Positions 8,058 to 16,729 of a stretch of DNA of 64,000 nt are shown piece after piece. Each line of letters opens with the position of its first letter. The first letter of the stretch is position 1. The notes beneath the pieces were generated by a model. That model was not told where the DNA came from, did no database searches, and saw only the letters and a program-made list of their open reading frames with translations. The translations under genes were made by a program, and so were the position numbers. Origin of the DNA: JAGOEY01 sp017997515 (GTDB lineage: Bacteria; Pseudomonadota; Gammaproteobacteria; Burkholderiales; Burkholderiaceae_C); assembly GCA_026314275.1 (NCBI GenBank), contig CP111109.1, positions 3,782,001-3,846,000 on the forward strand. Direction: 5' to 3'.

Positions 8058-8444
8058 TCAGTGGACTTGTTTTTGCTTGTAGTCGGCCACGGCTGCCTTG
8101 ATGGCGTCTTCGGCCAGGATGGAGCAGTGGATCTTGACCGGGGGCAGTGCCAGTTCTTCGGCGATCTGGCTGTTCTTGAGCGCAGCCGCTTCGTCCAGCG
8201 TCTTGCCCTTGACCCATTCGGTCACCAGCGAGCTGGAGGCAATGGCCGAGCCGCAACCGTAGGTCTTGAAACGTGCATCTTCGATCACGCCCGTCACGGG
8301 ATTGACCTTGATCTGCAGCTTCATCACGTCGCCGCAAGCAGGTGCGCCGACCATACCGGTGCCCACCGATTCATCACCCTTGTCGAACGAGCCGACGTTG
8401 CGGGGGTTTTCGTAGTGGTCTACCACTTTTTCAGAATAAGCCAT
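8058..8444 (-). CDS. iscU: Fe-S cluster scaffold IscU
   Basis: The scaffold on which IscS-derived sulfur and iron form [2Fe-2S] and [4Fe-4S] clusters. At 128 residues it has the standard length. The three ligand cysteines are visible in G-A-P-A-C-G-D-V-M, K-T-Y-G-C-G-S-A and V-K-I-H-C-S-I-L. The HscA recognition loop is L-P-P-V-K. GGAGG lies a few bases upstream of the start. A REP-like repeat separates it from iscS upstream. Confidence 0.97.
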   Translation of the reverse strand: MAYSEKVVDHYENPRNVGSFDKGDESVGTGMVGAPACGDVMKLQIKVNPVTGVIEDARFKTYGCGSAIASSSLVTEWVKGKTLDEAAALKNSQIAEELALPPVKIHCSILAEDAIKAAVADYKQKQVH

Positions 8445-8500
8445 GGTGGCCTCCTTCTATTTTCAATTCAGTTAAATACGCCAAACCATTCACAGAACTC

Positions 8501-8590
8501 TTCCAGCAGACACCGTGGAACTGGCTTTGCCAGGCCACTGGTGTCGCCCCCTGCAAGGGGGTTGGCGGGAGCGAAGCGAAGCCTGGGGGT
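8501..8590. repeat. REP-like intergenic repeat, isc copy B
   Basis: A ~90-base relative of the element at 7631-7728, lying between iscS and iscU and ending at the iscS stop. It shares TTCCAG, the GGCTTTGCC block, the C5-rich block and AGCGAAGCGAAGCCTGGGGG. It can fold as a hairpin in the polycistronic mRNA. Confidence 0.8.
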
Positions 8591-8591
8591 G

Positions 8592-9812
8592 TTAATGAGC
8601 ACTCCACTGGATGGTGCTGAGATCAACACCTTCCTTGTACATATCCCACAAGGGGCTTAGGTCACGCAGCTTGGCCACGTTCAGGCGGATGGTGGAGATC
8701 GCGTAGTCGATCTCTTCTTCGGTGGTGAAGCGGCCAATCGTCATACGCAGGCTGCTGTGGGCCAGTTCGTCGCTGCGGCCCAAGGCGCGCAGCACATAGC
8801 TGGGCTCCAGGCTGGCCGATGTACAGGCCGAGCCACTGGACACTGCCAGGCCCTTGATGCCCATGATCAGCGACTCACCTTCGACGTAGTTGAAGCTCAT
8901 GTTCAGGTTTTGGGGCACCCGTTTTTCAACGTTGCCGTTGATGAACACCTGTTCAATGTCTTTCAGGCCATTCAGCAGACGCTGTTGCAAAGCGCGAGCC
9001 TTGGCGTTGTCCTGGGCCATTTCGGCCTTGGCAATACGGAAGGCTTCACCCATACCCACGATCTGGTGGGTGGGCAAGGTGCCGGAACGCATGCCGCGCT
9101 CATGGCCACCGCCGTGGATCTGGGCTTCCAGGCGCACGCGGGGTTTGCGGCGCACATACAACGCACCCACACCCTTGGGGCCATAGGTCTTGTGGGCCGT
9201 CATGCTCATCAGGTCGATGGGCAGGGTCTTCAAATCAATGTCGACACGGCCGGTAGCCTGGGCTGCATCCACATGCAGCAGGATGCCCTTCTCACGGCAC
9301 AGCGCTCCGATGGCGGGGATGTCCTGAATCACACCAATTTCGTTGTTCACGAACAGGATGCTGATCAGGATGGTGTCGGGGCGGATGGCGGCCTTCAGGG
9401 CGTCCATGTCCACCAAACCGTCTTCCTGCACATCCAGGTAAGTCACGTCAAAACCCTGGCGCTCCAACTCGCGCATGGTGTCCAGCACGGCTTTGTGCTC
9501 GGTTTTCAGCGTGATCAGGTGTTTGCCCTTGGTCTTGTAGAACTGGGCGGCACCTTTGAGGGCCAGGTTGATGGACTCGGTGGCACCACTGGTCCAGACG
9601 ATTTCACGTGGATCGGCACCAATCAGGTCGGCGACCTGGGTACGTGCGTTTTCAACGGCTGCTTCTGCCTCCCAGCCCCACGCATGGCTGCGGGATGCCG
9701 GGTTGCCAAAATGTTCACGCAACCAGGGAATCATGGCGTCGACCACACGGGGGTCTACCGGCGTGGTTGCGCCGTAATCAAGGTAAATGGGGAAATGCGG
9801 GGTCATGTCCAT
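8592..9812 (-). CDS. iscS: Cysteine desulfurase IscS
   Basis: A PLP enzyme converting cysteine to alanine and a protein persulfide that feeds sulfur to IscU and tRNA thiolation. At 406 residues it has the normal length. Present are the PLP-binding T-A-H-K-T-Y-G-P-K-G lysine, the V-D-A-A-Q-A-T-G aspartate, and the active-site cysteine loop S-G-S-A-C-T-S-A-S-L-E-P-S-Y-V-L. The C-terminus ends D-L-S-T-I-Q-W-S-A-H, typical of IscS and needed for IscU contact. It follows iscR by 83 bases. Confidence 0.97.
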   Translation of the reverse strand: MDMTPHFPIYLDYGATTPVDPRVVDAMIPWLREHFGNPASRSHAWGWEAEAAVENARTQVADLIGADPREIVWTSGATESINLALKGAAQFYKTKGKHLITLKTEHKAVLDTMRELERQGFDVTYLDVQEDGLVDMDALKAAIRPDTILISILFVNNEIGVIQDIPAIGALCREKGILLHVDAAQATGRVDIDLKTLPIDLMSMTAHKTYGPKGVGALYVRRKPRVRLEAQIHGGGHERGMRSGTLPTHQIVGMGEAFRIAKAEMAQDNAKARALQQRLLNGLKDIEQVFINGNVEKRVPQNLNMSFNYVEGESLIMGIKGLAVSSGSACTSASLEPSYVLRALGRSDELAHSSLRMTIGRFTTEEEIDYAISTIRLNVAKLRDLSPLWDMYKEGVDLSTIQWSAH

Positions 9813-9895
9813 GGCTGGCTCGAATATCGTGGGGCTGGCAACAGGGGATGGCCGGGCGGGAGCCCAACCATCCAGGTCAGGCTGTGCCTGGCGTT

Positions 9896-10432
9896 TTAGC
9901 TTTTGGCAAACGCGTTACCCAGTGCGAACACCGAGTTGGGCGCGTTGATACGCATGGGTTTGACCACGGGTGCACTGGAAATCGCGCGCCGGATCATGGG
10001 TTTATCTTCAATCTGGACGCCCTTGGCGAGTTGTTCGTCCACCAACTTTTGCAGCGTGACGGAATCCAGAAACTCGACCATACGTTGGTTCAGTGAAGTC
10101 CAGAGCTCATGGGTCATGCAGCGGCCTGCTTCACCCAAGCAATTCTCTTTGCCGCCGCAGTGGGTAGCGTCAATAGGCTCATCCACCGACACGATGATGT
10201 CGGCAACCGTGATATCTGCAGCCTTGCGGCCCAGGGTGTAACCACCACCGGGGCCACGGGTGGACTCCACCAGTTCGTGGCGACGCAGCTTGCCAAACAG
10301 CTGCTCCAAGTAGGACAGGGAAATTTGCTGGCGCTGGCTGATAGCAGCCAGGGTGACCGGGCCACTGTTCTGGCGCAGTCCGAGATCAATCATTGCGGTG
10401 ACCGCAAACCGGCCTTTGGTTGTGAGACGCAT
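9896..10432 (-). CDS. iscR: Fe-S dependent transcription regulator IscR (Rrf2 family)
   Basis: IscR senses Fe-S status by binding a [2Fe-2S] cluster and represses its own operon when loaded. The 178-residue protein has the N-terminal winged helix (M-R-L-T-T-K-G-R-F-A-V-T-A-M). The three ligand cysteines lie in H-C-G-G-K-E-N-C-L-G-E-A-G-R-C. It is the first gene of the isc operon. A sequence resembling the type 1 IscR site lies about 125-150 bases upstream (10559-10583), consistent with autoregulation. Confidence 0.96.
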   Translation of the reverse strand: MRLTTKGRFAVTAMIDLGLRQNSGPVTLAAISQRQQISLSYLEQLFGKLRRHELVESTRGPGGGYTLGRKAADITVADIIVSVDEPIDATHCGGKENCLGEAGRCMTHELWTSLNQRMVEFLDSVTLQKLVDEQLAKGVQIEDKPMIRRAISSAPVVKPMRINAPNSVFALGNAFAKS

Positions 10433-10558
10433 AACAAGCTCCTTCTAGTTGGCTTGACCATCTATGAACAGCTTTCGAGACCTCTGCAAGGCTGAAAGCA
10501 CCGTCTCCACCCGTTTCCCTGCCGCCTGGTGCGGTCAGAGCCCTTCATCGTCGGGTTT

Positions 10559-10583
10559 TTTGTTGAGTATTTGCGTCAAGTAT
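10559..10583 (-). promoter_or_regulatory. Candidate type 1 IscR operator at the isc promoter
   Basis: Read on the minus strand, it starts ATAC-TTGAC, continues with an A-rich centre and ends TCAAC-A. This matches most positions of the 25-base type 1 IscR motif as I remember it (ATA-x3-GAC...GTC-x3-TAT). A TATACT sequence partly overlapping it is a plausible -10 box. Location upstream of iscR fits autoregulation. Confidence 0.5.
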
Positions 10584-10680
10584 ACCACAATGCCCTGCTT
10601 TTTCTGTCGGGTATAGCCGAAATGCCCAATTTTGAGGCAATAAGACGGGTTGCCACCATTGACAACCCCGCCGCAGTCCC

Positions 10681-12816
10681 TCAAGCCGATCTGCCGCCAG
10701 CGGGCAAAATCACCACGTTGTCCGTGCCATGGGCACCAAAAGCACGCTCTTTGAGCAGACTTAATTGGTCGCGCACCTGGGCCGCTTTTTCGAATTCCAG
10801 GTTGCGTGCGTGTTCCAGCATCAGTTTCTCCAGACGCTTGATTTCGCGGGCGATGTCTTTCTCGCTCATGTCCTCGACCCGCGCGCGCTGCATGGCGGCG
10901 TTGTCGAGGCGCTCGGCTTCTTTACCCGCTTTTTCGCTGTAGACACCATCGATCAGGTCACGCACCTGCTTCACGATGCTGCGCGGGGTGATGCCCAGCG
11001 CCAGGTTGTGGGCGATCTGGCGTGTACGGCGGCGTTCGGTCTCACCAATGGCGCGCTTCATCGAGTCGGTCACCTTGTCGGCGTACAGAATGGCGCGGCC
11101 ATTCAGGTTGCGAGCGGCCCGGCCAATGGTCTGGATCAAGGACCGCTCCGAGCGCAAAAAGCCCTCCTTGTCCGCGTCCAGAATGGCAACCAGCGACACC
11201 TCTGGAATGTCCAGCCCTTCACGCAACAGGTTGATACCCACCAGCACGTCAAACGCCCCTAACCGCAGGTCACGCAAAATTTCCACCCGCTCCACCGTGT
11301 CCACATCGCTGTGCAGGTAACGCACCTTGACACCGTTGTCGGTCAAATAATCGGTCAGCTGCTCGGCCATCCGTTTGGTCAGGGTGGTGATCAGCACCCG
11401 CTCCTGTTTGTCCACGCGGATACGGATTTCCTGCAGTACATCGTCCACCTGGTGGGTGGCGGGCCGCACCTCCACCTCGGGGTCGACCAGACCGGTGGGC
11501 CGCACCAACTGCTCCACCACCTGGCCGGTGTGTTCGTTCTCCCAAGTGCCGGGGGTGGCCGAGACAAACACCGCCTGGCGCATCTTGGTCTCGAACTCTT
11601 CAAACTTCAGCGGACGGTTGTCCAGCGCACTCGGCAGACGGAAACCGTATTCGACCAGTGTGGTCTTGCGTGCCCGGTCGCCGTTGTACATGCCGCCAAA
11701 CTGACCGATCAGCACATGGCTTTCATCCAGGAACATCACCGCGTCTTTGGGCAGGTAATCCGTCAGCGTGGACGGCGGCTCGCCGGGCGCGGCACCACTC
11801 AGATGGCGGGTGTAGTTCTCGATGCCTTTGCAGTGCCCTACTTCGCTGAGCATTTCAAGGTCAAACCGGGTGCGCTGCTCCAGCCGCTGGGCCTCGACCA
11901 GTTTGCCCTGCCCCACCAGCTCTTTCAGCCGGTCGCTCAGCTCCATCTTGATGGTTTCCACCGCGGCCAGCACCTTGTCGCGTGGCGTCACGTAATGGCT
12001 GCTGGGGTACACCGTGAAGCGTGGAATTTTTTGGCGGACGCGGCCGGTCAGCGGGTCGAACAGCTGCAGTGACTCGATCTCGTCGTCAAACAGCTCGATA
12101 CGAATGGCCAGCTCGGAATGTTCGGCCGGAAAAACGTCAATGGTGTCGCCCCGCACGCGGAACTTGCCGCGTGAAAAATCGGCATCGTTGCGCTGGTACT
12201 GCATCCGAATGAGCTGCGCAATCACATCACGCTGGCCCAGCTTGTCGCCGGTGCGCAGCGTCATCACCATGCGGTGGTAACTCTCGGGCTCACCAATACC
12301 GTAGATGGCCGACACGGTAGCCACGATCACCACGTCGCGCCGCTCCATCACACTCTTGGTGCAGCTCAGGCGCATCTGTTCGATGTGTTCGTTGATGGCG
12401 CTGTCTTTCTCGATAAACAGGTCGCGCTGCGGCACGTACGCTTCAGGCTGGTAGTAGTCGTAGTAGCTGACGAAATACTCCACCGCGTTTTTCGGGAAGA
12501 ACTCGCGGAACTCGCTGTACAGCTGGGCCGCCAGCGTTTTATTCGGTGCAAAAACAATAGCAGGCCGCCCCAACCTGGCAATCACATTGGCCATGGTGAA
12601 GGTCTTGCCCGAGCCCGTCACCCCCAGCAGGGTCTGGAACACCTCGCCGTCGTTCACACCTTCCACCAGCTTCTCGATGGCGGCGGGCTGGTCACCCGCA
12701 GGCGGGTACGGCTGGTAGAGCTGGAAAGGAGAGTCCGGAAAACTCACAAATTGGCCCGTATCCACCGACGACGGGCCGTTGGTGTCATCCAAAACCGGGG
12801 CTGTTACGTTCTGCAT
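10681..12816 (-). CDS. uvrB: UvrABC excision nuclease subunit B
   Basis: UvrB is the damage-verifying helicase of nucleotide excision repair. Visible are Walker A (G-V-T-G-S-G-K-T), the beta-hairpin region Y-Y-D-Y-Y-Q-P-E-A-Y, helicase motifs (D-E-S-H, Q-T-I-G-R-A-A-R) and a C-terminal UVR motif for UvrC binding. I place the start at the ATG at 12816 (711 residues), with GAGGA upstream. The ATG at 12840 is possible, and the open frame to 13029 would run into the divergent aminotransferase gene. About 125 bases separate the two divergent starts. Confidence 0.95.
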   Translation of the reverse strand: MQNVTAPVLDDTNGPSSVDTGQFVSFPDSPFQLYQPYPPAGDQPAAIEKLVEGVNDGEVFQTLLGVTGSGKTFTMANVIARLGRPAIVFAPNKTLAAQLYSEFREFFPKNAVEYFVSYYDYYQPEAYVPQRDLFIEKDSAINEHIEQMRLSCTKSVMERRDVVIVATVSAIYGIGEPESYHRMVMTLRTGDKLGQRDVIAQLIRMQYQRNDADFSRGKFRVRGDTIDVFPAEHSELAIRIELFDDEIESLQLFDPLTGRVRQKIPRFTVYPSSHYVTPRDKVLAAVETIKMELSDRLKELVGQGKLVEAQRLEQRTRFDLEMLSEVGHCKGIENYTRHLSGAAPGEPPSTLTDYLPKDAVMFLDESHVLIGQFGGMYNGDRARKTTLVEYGFRLPSALDNRPLKFEEFETKMRQAVFVSATPGTWENEHTGQVVEQLVRPTGLVDPEVEVRPATHQVDDVLQEIRIRVDKQERVLITTLTKRMAEQLTDYLTDNGVKVRYLHSDVDTVERVEILRDLRLGAFDVLVGINLLREGLDIPEVSLVAILDADKEGFLRSERSLIQTIGRAARNLNGRAILYADKVTDSMKRAIGETERRRTRQIAHNLALGITPRSIVKQVRDLIDGVYSEKAGKEAERLDNAAMQRARVEDMSEKDIAREIKRLEKLMLEHARNLEFEKAAQVRDQLSLLKERAFGAHGTDNVVILPAGGRSA

Positions 12817-12940
12817 CGGGCGTCTGTCCTCAAAAGCCATCAGGGCTAACCCGCTAAAATCGCGGGCAACCGGATAGCGTAACGCGACTTCAGAATCCGT
12901 GTCGCTCCCATAAATTCTCACCAAGCCCAAAGGACTTTTC

Positions 12941-14137
12941 ATGTCTCTGTTTACCGCCGTAGAAATGGCCCCACGCGACCCGATCCTGGGTCTCAACGAG
13001 CAATTTGCCGCCGACACCAACCCCAACAAAGTGAACCTGGGTGTAGGCGTGTACTACGACGACAACGGGAAACTACCCCTGCTGCAATGTGTGCAGGCCG
13101 CTGAAAAAGCCATGATGGACAAACCCACAGCCCGTGGTTACCTGCCCATCGACGGTATTGCCGCGTACGACAACGCCGTCAAGGGCTTGGTGTTTGGTGC
13201 CGACAGCGAACCCGTCACCTCCGGCCGCGTGGCCACGGTGCAGGCCATTGGTGGCACTGGCGGCCTGAAGATTGGTGCCGACTTCCTGAAGGGCCTGAGC
13301 CCCAATGCCACCGTGCTGATCTCCGACCCGAGCTGGGAAAACCACCGCGCGCTGTTCACCAACGCCGGGTTCAAGGTCGACACCTACGCCTACTACGACG
13401 CAGCCAAACGCGGCGTCAACTTCGACGGCATGCTGGCCAGCCTGAACGCTGCCGCCGCTGGCACCATCGTCGTGTTACACGCCTGCTGCCACAACCCCAC
13501 GGGTTACGACATCACCGCTGACCAGTGGGACCAGGTCGTTGCCGCGGTCAAGGCCAAGGGCTTGACCGCATTCCTCGACATGGCCTACCAGGGCTTTGGC
13601 CACGGTATCGCCGAAGACGGTGCCGTGATTCAGAAGTTTGTGGCCGCCGGTCTGAACTTCTTTGTGTCCACCTCGTTCAGCAAGAGCTTCAGCCTCTACG
13701 GCGAACGTGTGGGCGGCCTGTCCGTGCTGTGCGCCGACAAGGAAGAGGCCAGCCGCGTGCTGAGCCAGCTCAAGATCGTTATTCGCACCAACTACTCCAA
13801 CCCACCCACCCACGGTGGTGCGGTGGTGGCTGCCGTGCTGAACAACCCCGAGCTGCGTGCCCTGTGGGAAAAGGAACTGGGCGAGATGCGCGTGCGTATC
13901 AAGGCCATGCGCCAGAAGCTGGTGGACGGCCTGAAGGCGGCCGGTGTGCAGCAAGACATGTCTTTCATCACAACCCAGATCGGCATGTTCAGCTACTCGG
14001 GCCTGAGCAAGGACCAGATGGTGCGCCTGCGCAATGAGTTTGGTGTGTATGGCACCGACACCGGCCGTATGTGTGTGGCTGCGCTGAACAGCAAGAACAT
14101 CGACTACGTCTGCCAGGCTATCGCCAAAGTCGCCTGA
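12941..14137 (+). CDS. Aromatic/aspartate aminotransferase, class I PLP
   Basis: A 398-residue PLP enzyme of the AspC/TyrB group transferring amino groups between aspartate or aromatic amino acids and 2-oxoglutarate. Evidence: the N-terminal P-R-D-P-I-L-G-L-N-E, the C-H-N-P-T-G segment, the PLP lysine in S-F-S-K-S-F-S-L-Y-G-E-R-V-G, and the C-terminal arginine in G-R-M-C-V-A-A-L-N. AAAGGA lies just upstream of the ATG. TyrB versus AspC cannot be decided from sequence alone; in Burkholderiales this type is commonly annotated as aromatic. A strong terminator follows. Confidence 0.92.
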   Translation: MSLFTAVEMAPRDPILGLNEQFAADTNPNKVNLGVGVYYDDNGKLPLLQCVQAAEKAMMDKPTARGYLPIDGIAAYDNAVKGLVFGADSEPVTSGRVATVQAIGGTGGLKIGADFLKGLSPNATVLISDPSWENHRALFTNAGFKVDTYAYYDAAKRGVNFDGMLASLNAAAAGTIVVLHACCHNPTGYDITADQWDQVVAAVKAKGLTAFLDMAYQGFGHGIAEDGAVIQKFVAAGLNFFVSTSFSKSFSLYGERVGGLSVLCADKEEASRVLSQLKIVIRTNYSNPPTHGGAVVAAVLNNPELRALWEKELGEMRVRIKAMRQKLVDGLKAAGVQQDMSFITTQIGMFSYSGLSKDQMVRLRNEFGVYGTDTGRMCVAALNSKNIDYVCQAIAKVA

Positions 14138-14152
14138 TCGATAAGCTCTGCA

Positions 14153-14188
14153 TAACCGGGCGGCACTTCGGTGCCGACCCGGTTTTTT
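14153..14188 (+). terminator. Rho-independent terminator of the aminotransferase gene
   Basis: Stem AACCGGG-x-GGCAC with a TTCG tetraloop and GTGCC-x-A-CCCGGTT, followed by six T, 16 bases after the stop codon. Confidence 0.93.
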
Positions 14189-14270
14189 GTTGTCCATCTC
14201 TTAGGCTCCGTACTCCAGAAATGCAGCAAAAAATCCCGTAGTTTCAGCATAGAATTGGCACCAAGCGTAC

Positions 14271-14312
14271 GAAACATGTGCGCTAGCAGCTATATATTTT
14301 GTAGCAAATAGC
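14271..14312. repeat. Dispersed repeat, copy 3 (intergenic, partial)
   Basis: GTGCGCTAGCAGCTATATATTTTGTAGCA-type sequence. It holds the GCGC/GCAGCTAT...TAGCA half of the dispersed repeat and lies in the 170-base gap upstream of the yitT-like gene. Confidence 0.5.
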
Positions 14313-14361
14313 CCAACACCTTTACCCTTGGTGGCCTGGCTTTTGCGTACATGCCAACACC

Positions 14362-14985
14362 ATGGAAACACCCCCCTCCACCATGCCTCCCAGCCTGAAC
14401 CACAGCCGCCTTGAAGATGTGCAGGCCATTTGCGCCGGCACCTTGTTTGTGGCCATGGCGATGGTGGTGTTTGGGCATGCGGGGCTGTTGACCGGTGGCA
14501 CGGCGGGGGTGGCCTTTCTGCTGCACTACGCAACCGGGGTGGGTTTTGGCAAGGTGTTTTTTGTGGTCAACCTGCCCTTCTACTGGTTTGCCTGGCGGCA
14601 GATGGGCAGCGAATTCACACTCAAGACCTTTGCGGCCATTGCCATGTTGTCAGTCATGACCGAGATCGCGCCACGCTTCATCGACATCGAATTGCTGCAC
14701 CCCGCATTTGCCGCCGTTTTTGGCGGCCTGATGCTGGGCACTGGCTGCCTGTTCCTGGCCCGCCACCGCGCCAGCCTGGGCGGGGCCACCATCGTCACGC
14801 TCTACCTGCAGGAGAAACACGGCTGGCGCGCGGGCAAGGTGCAGTTGGTGATCGACTGCACCGTGGTGCTGCTGGCCCTGTTTGTGGTGGAGCCCGCACG
14901 CGTCGGCTGGTCGGTGCTGGGCGCGGTGGTGATGGGCTTGTTTTTGTGGGTGAACCACCGGCCCGGGCGCTACATGGCGATGTAA
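14362..14985 (+). CDS. YitT family integral membrane protein
   Basis: A 207-residue protein with five to six hydrophobic segments (about residues 20-40, 48-65, 70-90, 110-130, 155-175, 180-198). It includes the family's first-helix motif G-L-L-T-G-G-T-A-G-V-A and a later L-G-G-A-T-I-V. The family is of unknown function; membrane transport has been suggested. Its stop codon lies at the start of a GC-rich repeat arm that leads into the IS256 element. An internal ATG at 14383 is an alternative start. Confidence 0.8.
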   Translation: METPPSTMPPSLNHSRLEDVQAICAGTLFVAMAMVVFGHAGLLTGGTAGVAFLLHYATGVGFGKVFFVVNLPFYWFAWRQMGSEFTLKTFAAIAMLSVMTEIAPRFIDIELLHPAFAAVFGGLMLGTGCLFLARHRASLGGATIVTLYLQEKHGWRAGKVQLVIDCTVVLLALFVVEPARVGWSVLGAVVMGLFLWVNHRPGRYMAM

Positions 14986-15171
14986 GAACGTGTTCACGGT
15001 CTATCCGGGCCGCGCAAGTGTCTTTTCGGGATGGGATGCAAGGCGCAGTGCGCCGTCCATAGCCCGGCTATGGACAAGCACTGCAACGCCGCAGACCGCC
15101 CGAAAAGGCACTTGCCCGAAGGGTTGGGGCGAAATCGGGCGATTTCTGCGTCCCATCGCTTGCATGGGCGG
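14983..15171. repeat. Repeat arm left of IS256 element, with internal hairpin
   Basis: It begins TAAGAACGTGTTCACGGTCTA, which recurs inverted at 16698-16726. Inside it, CAAGTG-x-CTTTTCGGG and CCCGAAAAGG-x-ACTTG form a long imperfect hairpin around 15015-15115. Its later part (GGGTTGGGGCGAAATCGGG) also matches the inverted right arm. Confidence 0.7.
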
Positions 15172-15175
15172 GAGT

Positions 15176-16626
15176 GTCAGGATTTCTGTGTGTGAGGCGG
15201 TTTCAGAAATTGGCTGTTGGGTAAATTCTATTTTGATTCAGGCCCCTGCCAGGCCGCCGGAGGCCCCCCGGTTGAGCCCTGTATCCAGGGTTCCACCCCT
15301 GTCATTTCACACCCCCATAGGTGGGCTGTGTGAATCGGTCTTCGTACAGTATTGCAAACTGGTTCATCGCTGATTTCCAGTGGTTGGCCGCCCGTCCCCA
15401 GTCCTCGGTGATGTTGCGCAGCGCCAGCCAGATCAGCTTGGTGGCAGCGTCATCACTGGGGAAGTGTCCACGCGTCTTGATGATCTTGCGCAGCCTCGCA
15501 TTCACGCTCTCAATCGCGTTGGTCGTGTAGATCACGCGCCTCACCTCGGGCGGGAAGGCGAAGAACGGGATGACCCTGTCCCAGGCCCTGCGCCACGCCC
15601 CCGCGACGGTGGGGAACTTCTGACCCCAGGGCCCAGCCTCAAACGCGTTCAGCTCGCTCTCAGCGGCTTCGGCATTTACTGCCGTGTAGATCGGCTTGAT
15701 GGCCGCCGCCAGCGCTTTGCGATCCTTCCAACTGGCAAAGTCCAGGCTGTTCCTGATCAGGTGCACGATGCAGGTCTGCAGCGTCGTGGCCGGGAACACC
15801 GTGCCCAGCGCTTCTGGCATGCCTTTGAGTCCGTCGGTGACGGCGATCAGGATGTCATGAACCCCGCGGGTCTTCAGGTCGTTGAACACTTTCATCCAGA
15901 ACTTTGCACCCTCTGTGTTCTCGATCCAGATGCCAAGAATGTCGCGGCTGCCGTCGGGAAGTACGCCCAGGGCCAGATACACGGCCTTGGAGCGCACCAC
16001 GCCGTCCTCACGGATCTTGACCCGCAGCGCGTCGAAGAAGACGACCGGGTACATGGACTCCAGTGGGCGGCTTTGCCAGGCCGTTACCTCGCTCATCACG
16101 GCGTCGGTGACACTGCTGATCAGATCGGGGGAGACGTCCACCGCGTACATCTCGGCCAGAAAGCCTTGGATCTCGCGCACGGTCATGCCGCGTGCGTACA
16201 TGGCGATGATCTTGTCGTCAAAGCCGGTAAAACGGCGTTCGTGCTTGCCGATGAGCTGGGGCTCGAACGTGCCCTCGCGGTCACGCGGGACGTCGATGCG
16301 CAGGGCACCGGTATCGGTCAGCACCGTCTTGGCGCTCTTGCCGTTGCGGTGGTTTGCAGGCGCTCCTTCGGGTTTGGCTTGGCCGCTTGCGTAGCCCAGG
16401 TGGTGGCTCATCTCGGCACCCAGGGCTCGCTCAAGAACGGACTTCTTGAATTGCTGGAAGATGCCTTCCAGCTCGGCTGGCGTCACTGGCCCGGGAATGA
16501 GTTGTTCAAGTAACTCGACTGAGAAGTGTGGCGTTGCCGCCGTGCCCGCCGCAGCGGTGGTCTTTGTCTTGCTTGGCATTCATGCTCCTTGTTGACATGC
16601 TATGCCTCACACACAAACTTTCTGAC
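15176..16626 (-). mobile_element. IS256-family insertion sequence
   Basis: The element is bounded by imperfect ~24-bp terminal inverted repeats. The left one starts TGTCAG and contains TGTGTGTGAGGC (15176-15198). The right one is the complement ending CTGACA (16604-16626). It contains one transposase gene. No clean 8-9 bp target duplication is visible; the flanks instead share an imperfect GCATGGGC-x-GGAG. Confidence 0.85.
15302..16579 (-). CDS. IS256-family (mutator-type) transposase
   Basis: A 425-residue DDE transposase of full length. The catalytic residues are placed by V-V-F-F-D-A-L-R-V, I-A-V-T-D-G-L-K-G and N-A-I-E-S-V-N-A-R. The signature C-I-V-H-L-I-R-N-S precedes the last region. 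The reading frame is intact, so the copy may be active. Confidence 0.95.
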   Translation of the reverse strand: MPSKTKTTAAAGTAATPHFSVELLEQLIPGPVTPAELEGIFQQFKKSVLERALGAEMSHHLGYASGQAKPEGAPANHRNGKSAKTVLTDTGALRIDVPRDREGTFEPQLIGKHERRFTGFDDKIIAMYARGMTVREIQGFLAEMYAVDVSPDLISSVTDAVMSEVTAWQSRPLESMYPVVFFDALRVKIREDGVVRSKAVYLALGVLPDGSRDILGIWIENTEGAKFWMKVFNDLKTRGVHDILIAVTDGLKGMPEALGTVFPATTLQTCIVHLIRNSLDFASWKDRKALAAAIKPIYTAVNAEAAESELNAFEAGPWGQKFPTVAGAWRRAWDRVIPFFAFPPEVRRVIYTTNAIESVNARLRKIIKTRGHFPSDDAATKLIWLALRNITEDWGRAANHWKSAMNQFAILYEDRFTQPTYGGVK

Positions 16627-16627
16627 A

Positions 16628-16726
16628 GGCTCGCATGGGCAGGAGCCCATGCGGCGCGCCGAGACTTCGAACTCATCCCGATTGCGCCCCAACGCGGCTC
16701 CGGATAGATCGTGAACACGTTCTTAG
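16628..16726. repeat. Inverted repeat arm right of IS256 element
   Basis: The complement reads TAAGAACGTGTTCACGATCT then ATCCGGAGCCGCG and GTTGGGGCGCAATCGGG, matching the left arm beginning at 14983. A perfect small hairpin GCATGGGC/GCCCATGC lies next to the IS end. Both arms abut the 3' ends of the flanking convergent genes. Confidence 0.75.
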
Positions 16727-16729
16727 CCC

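Noticed and set aside
15176..16626. Target-site duplication of the IS256 element
   Set aside because: The flanking similarity GCATGGGC-x-GGAG is imperfect and belongs to the repeat arms, so it is not counted as a duplication.
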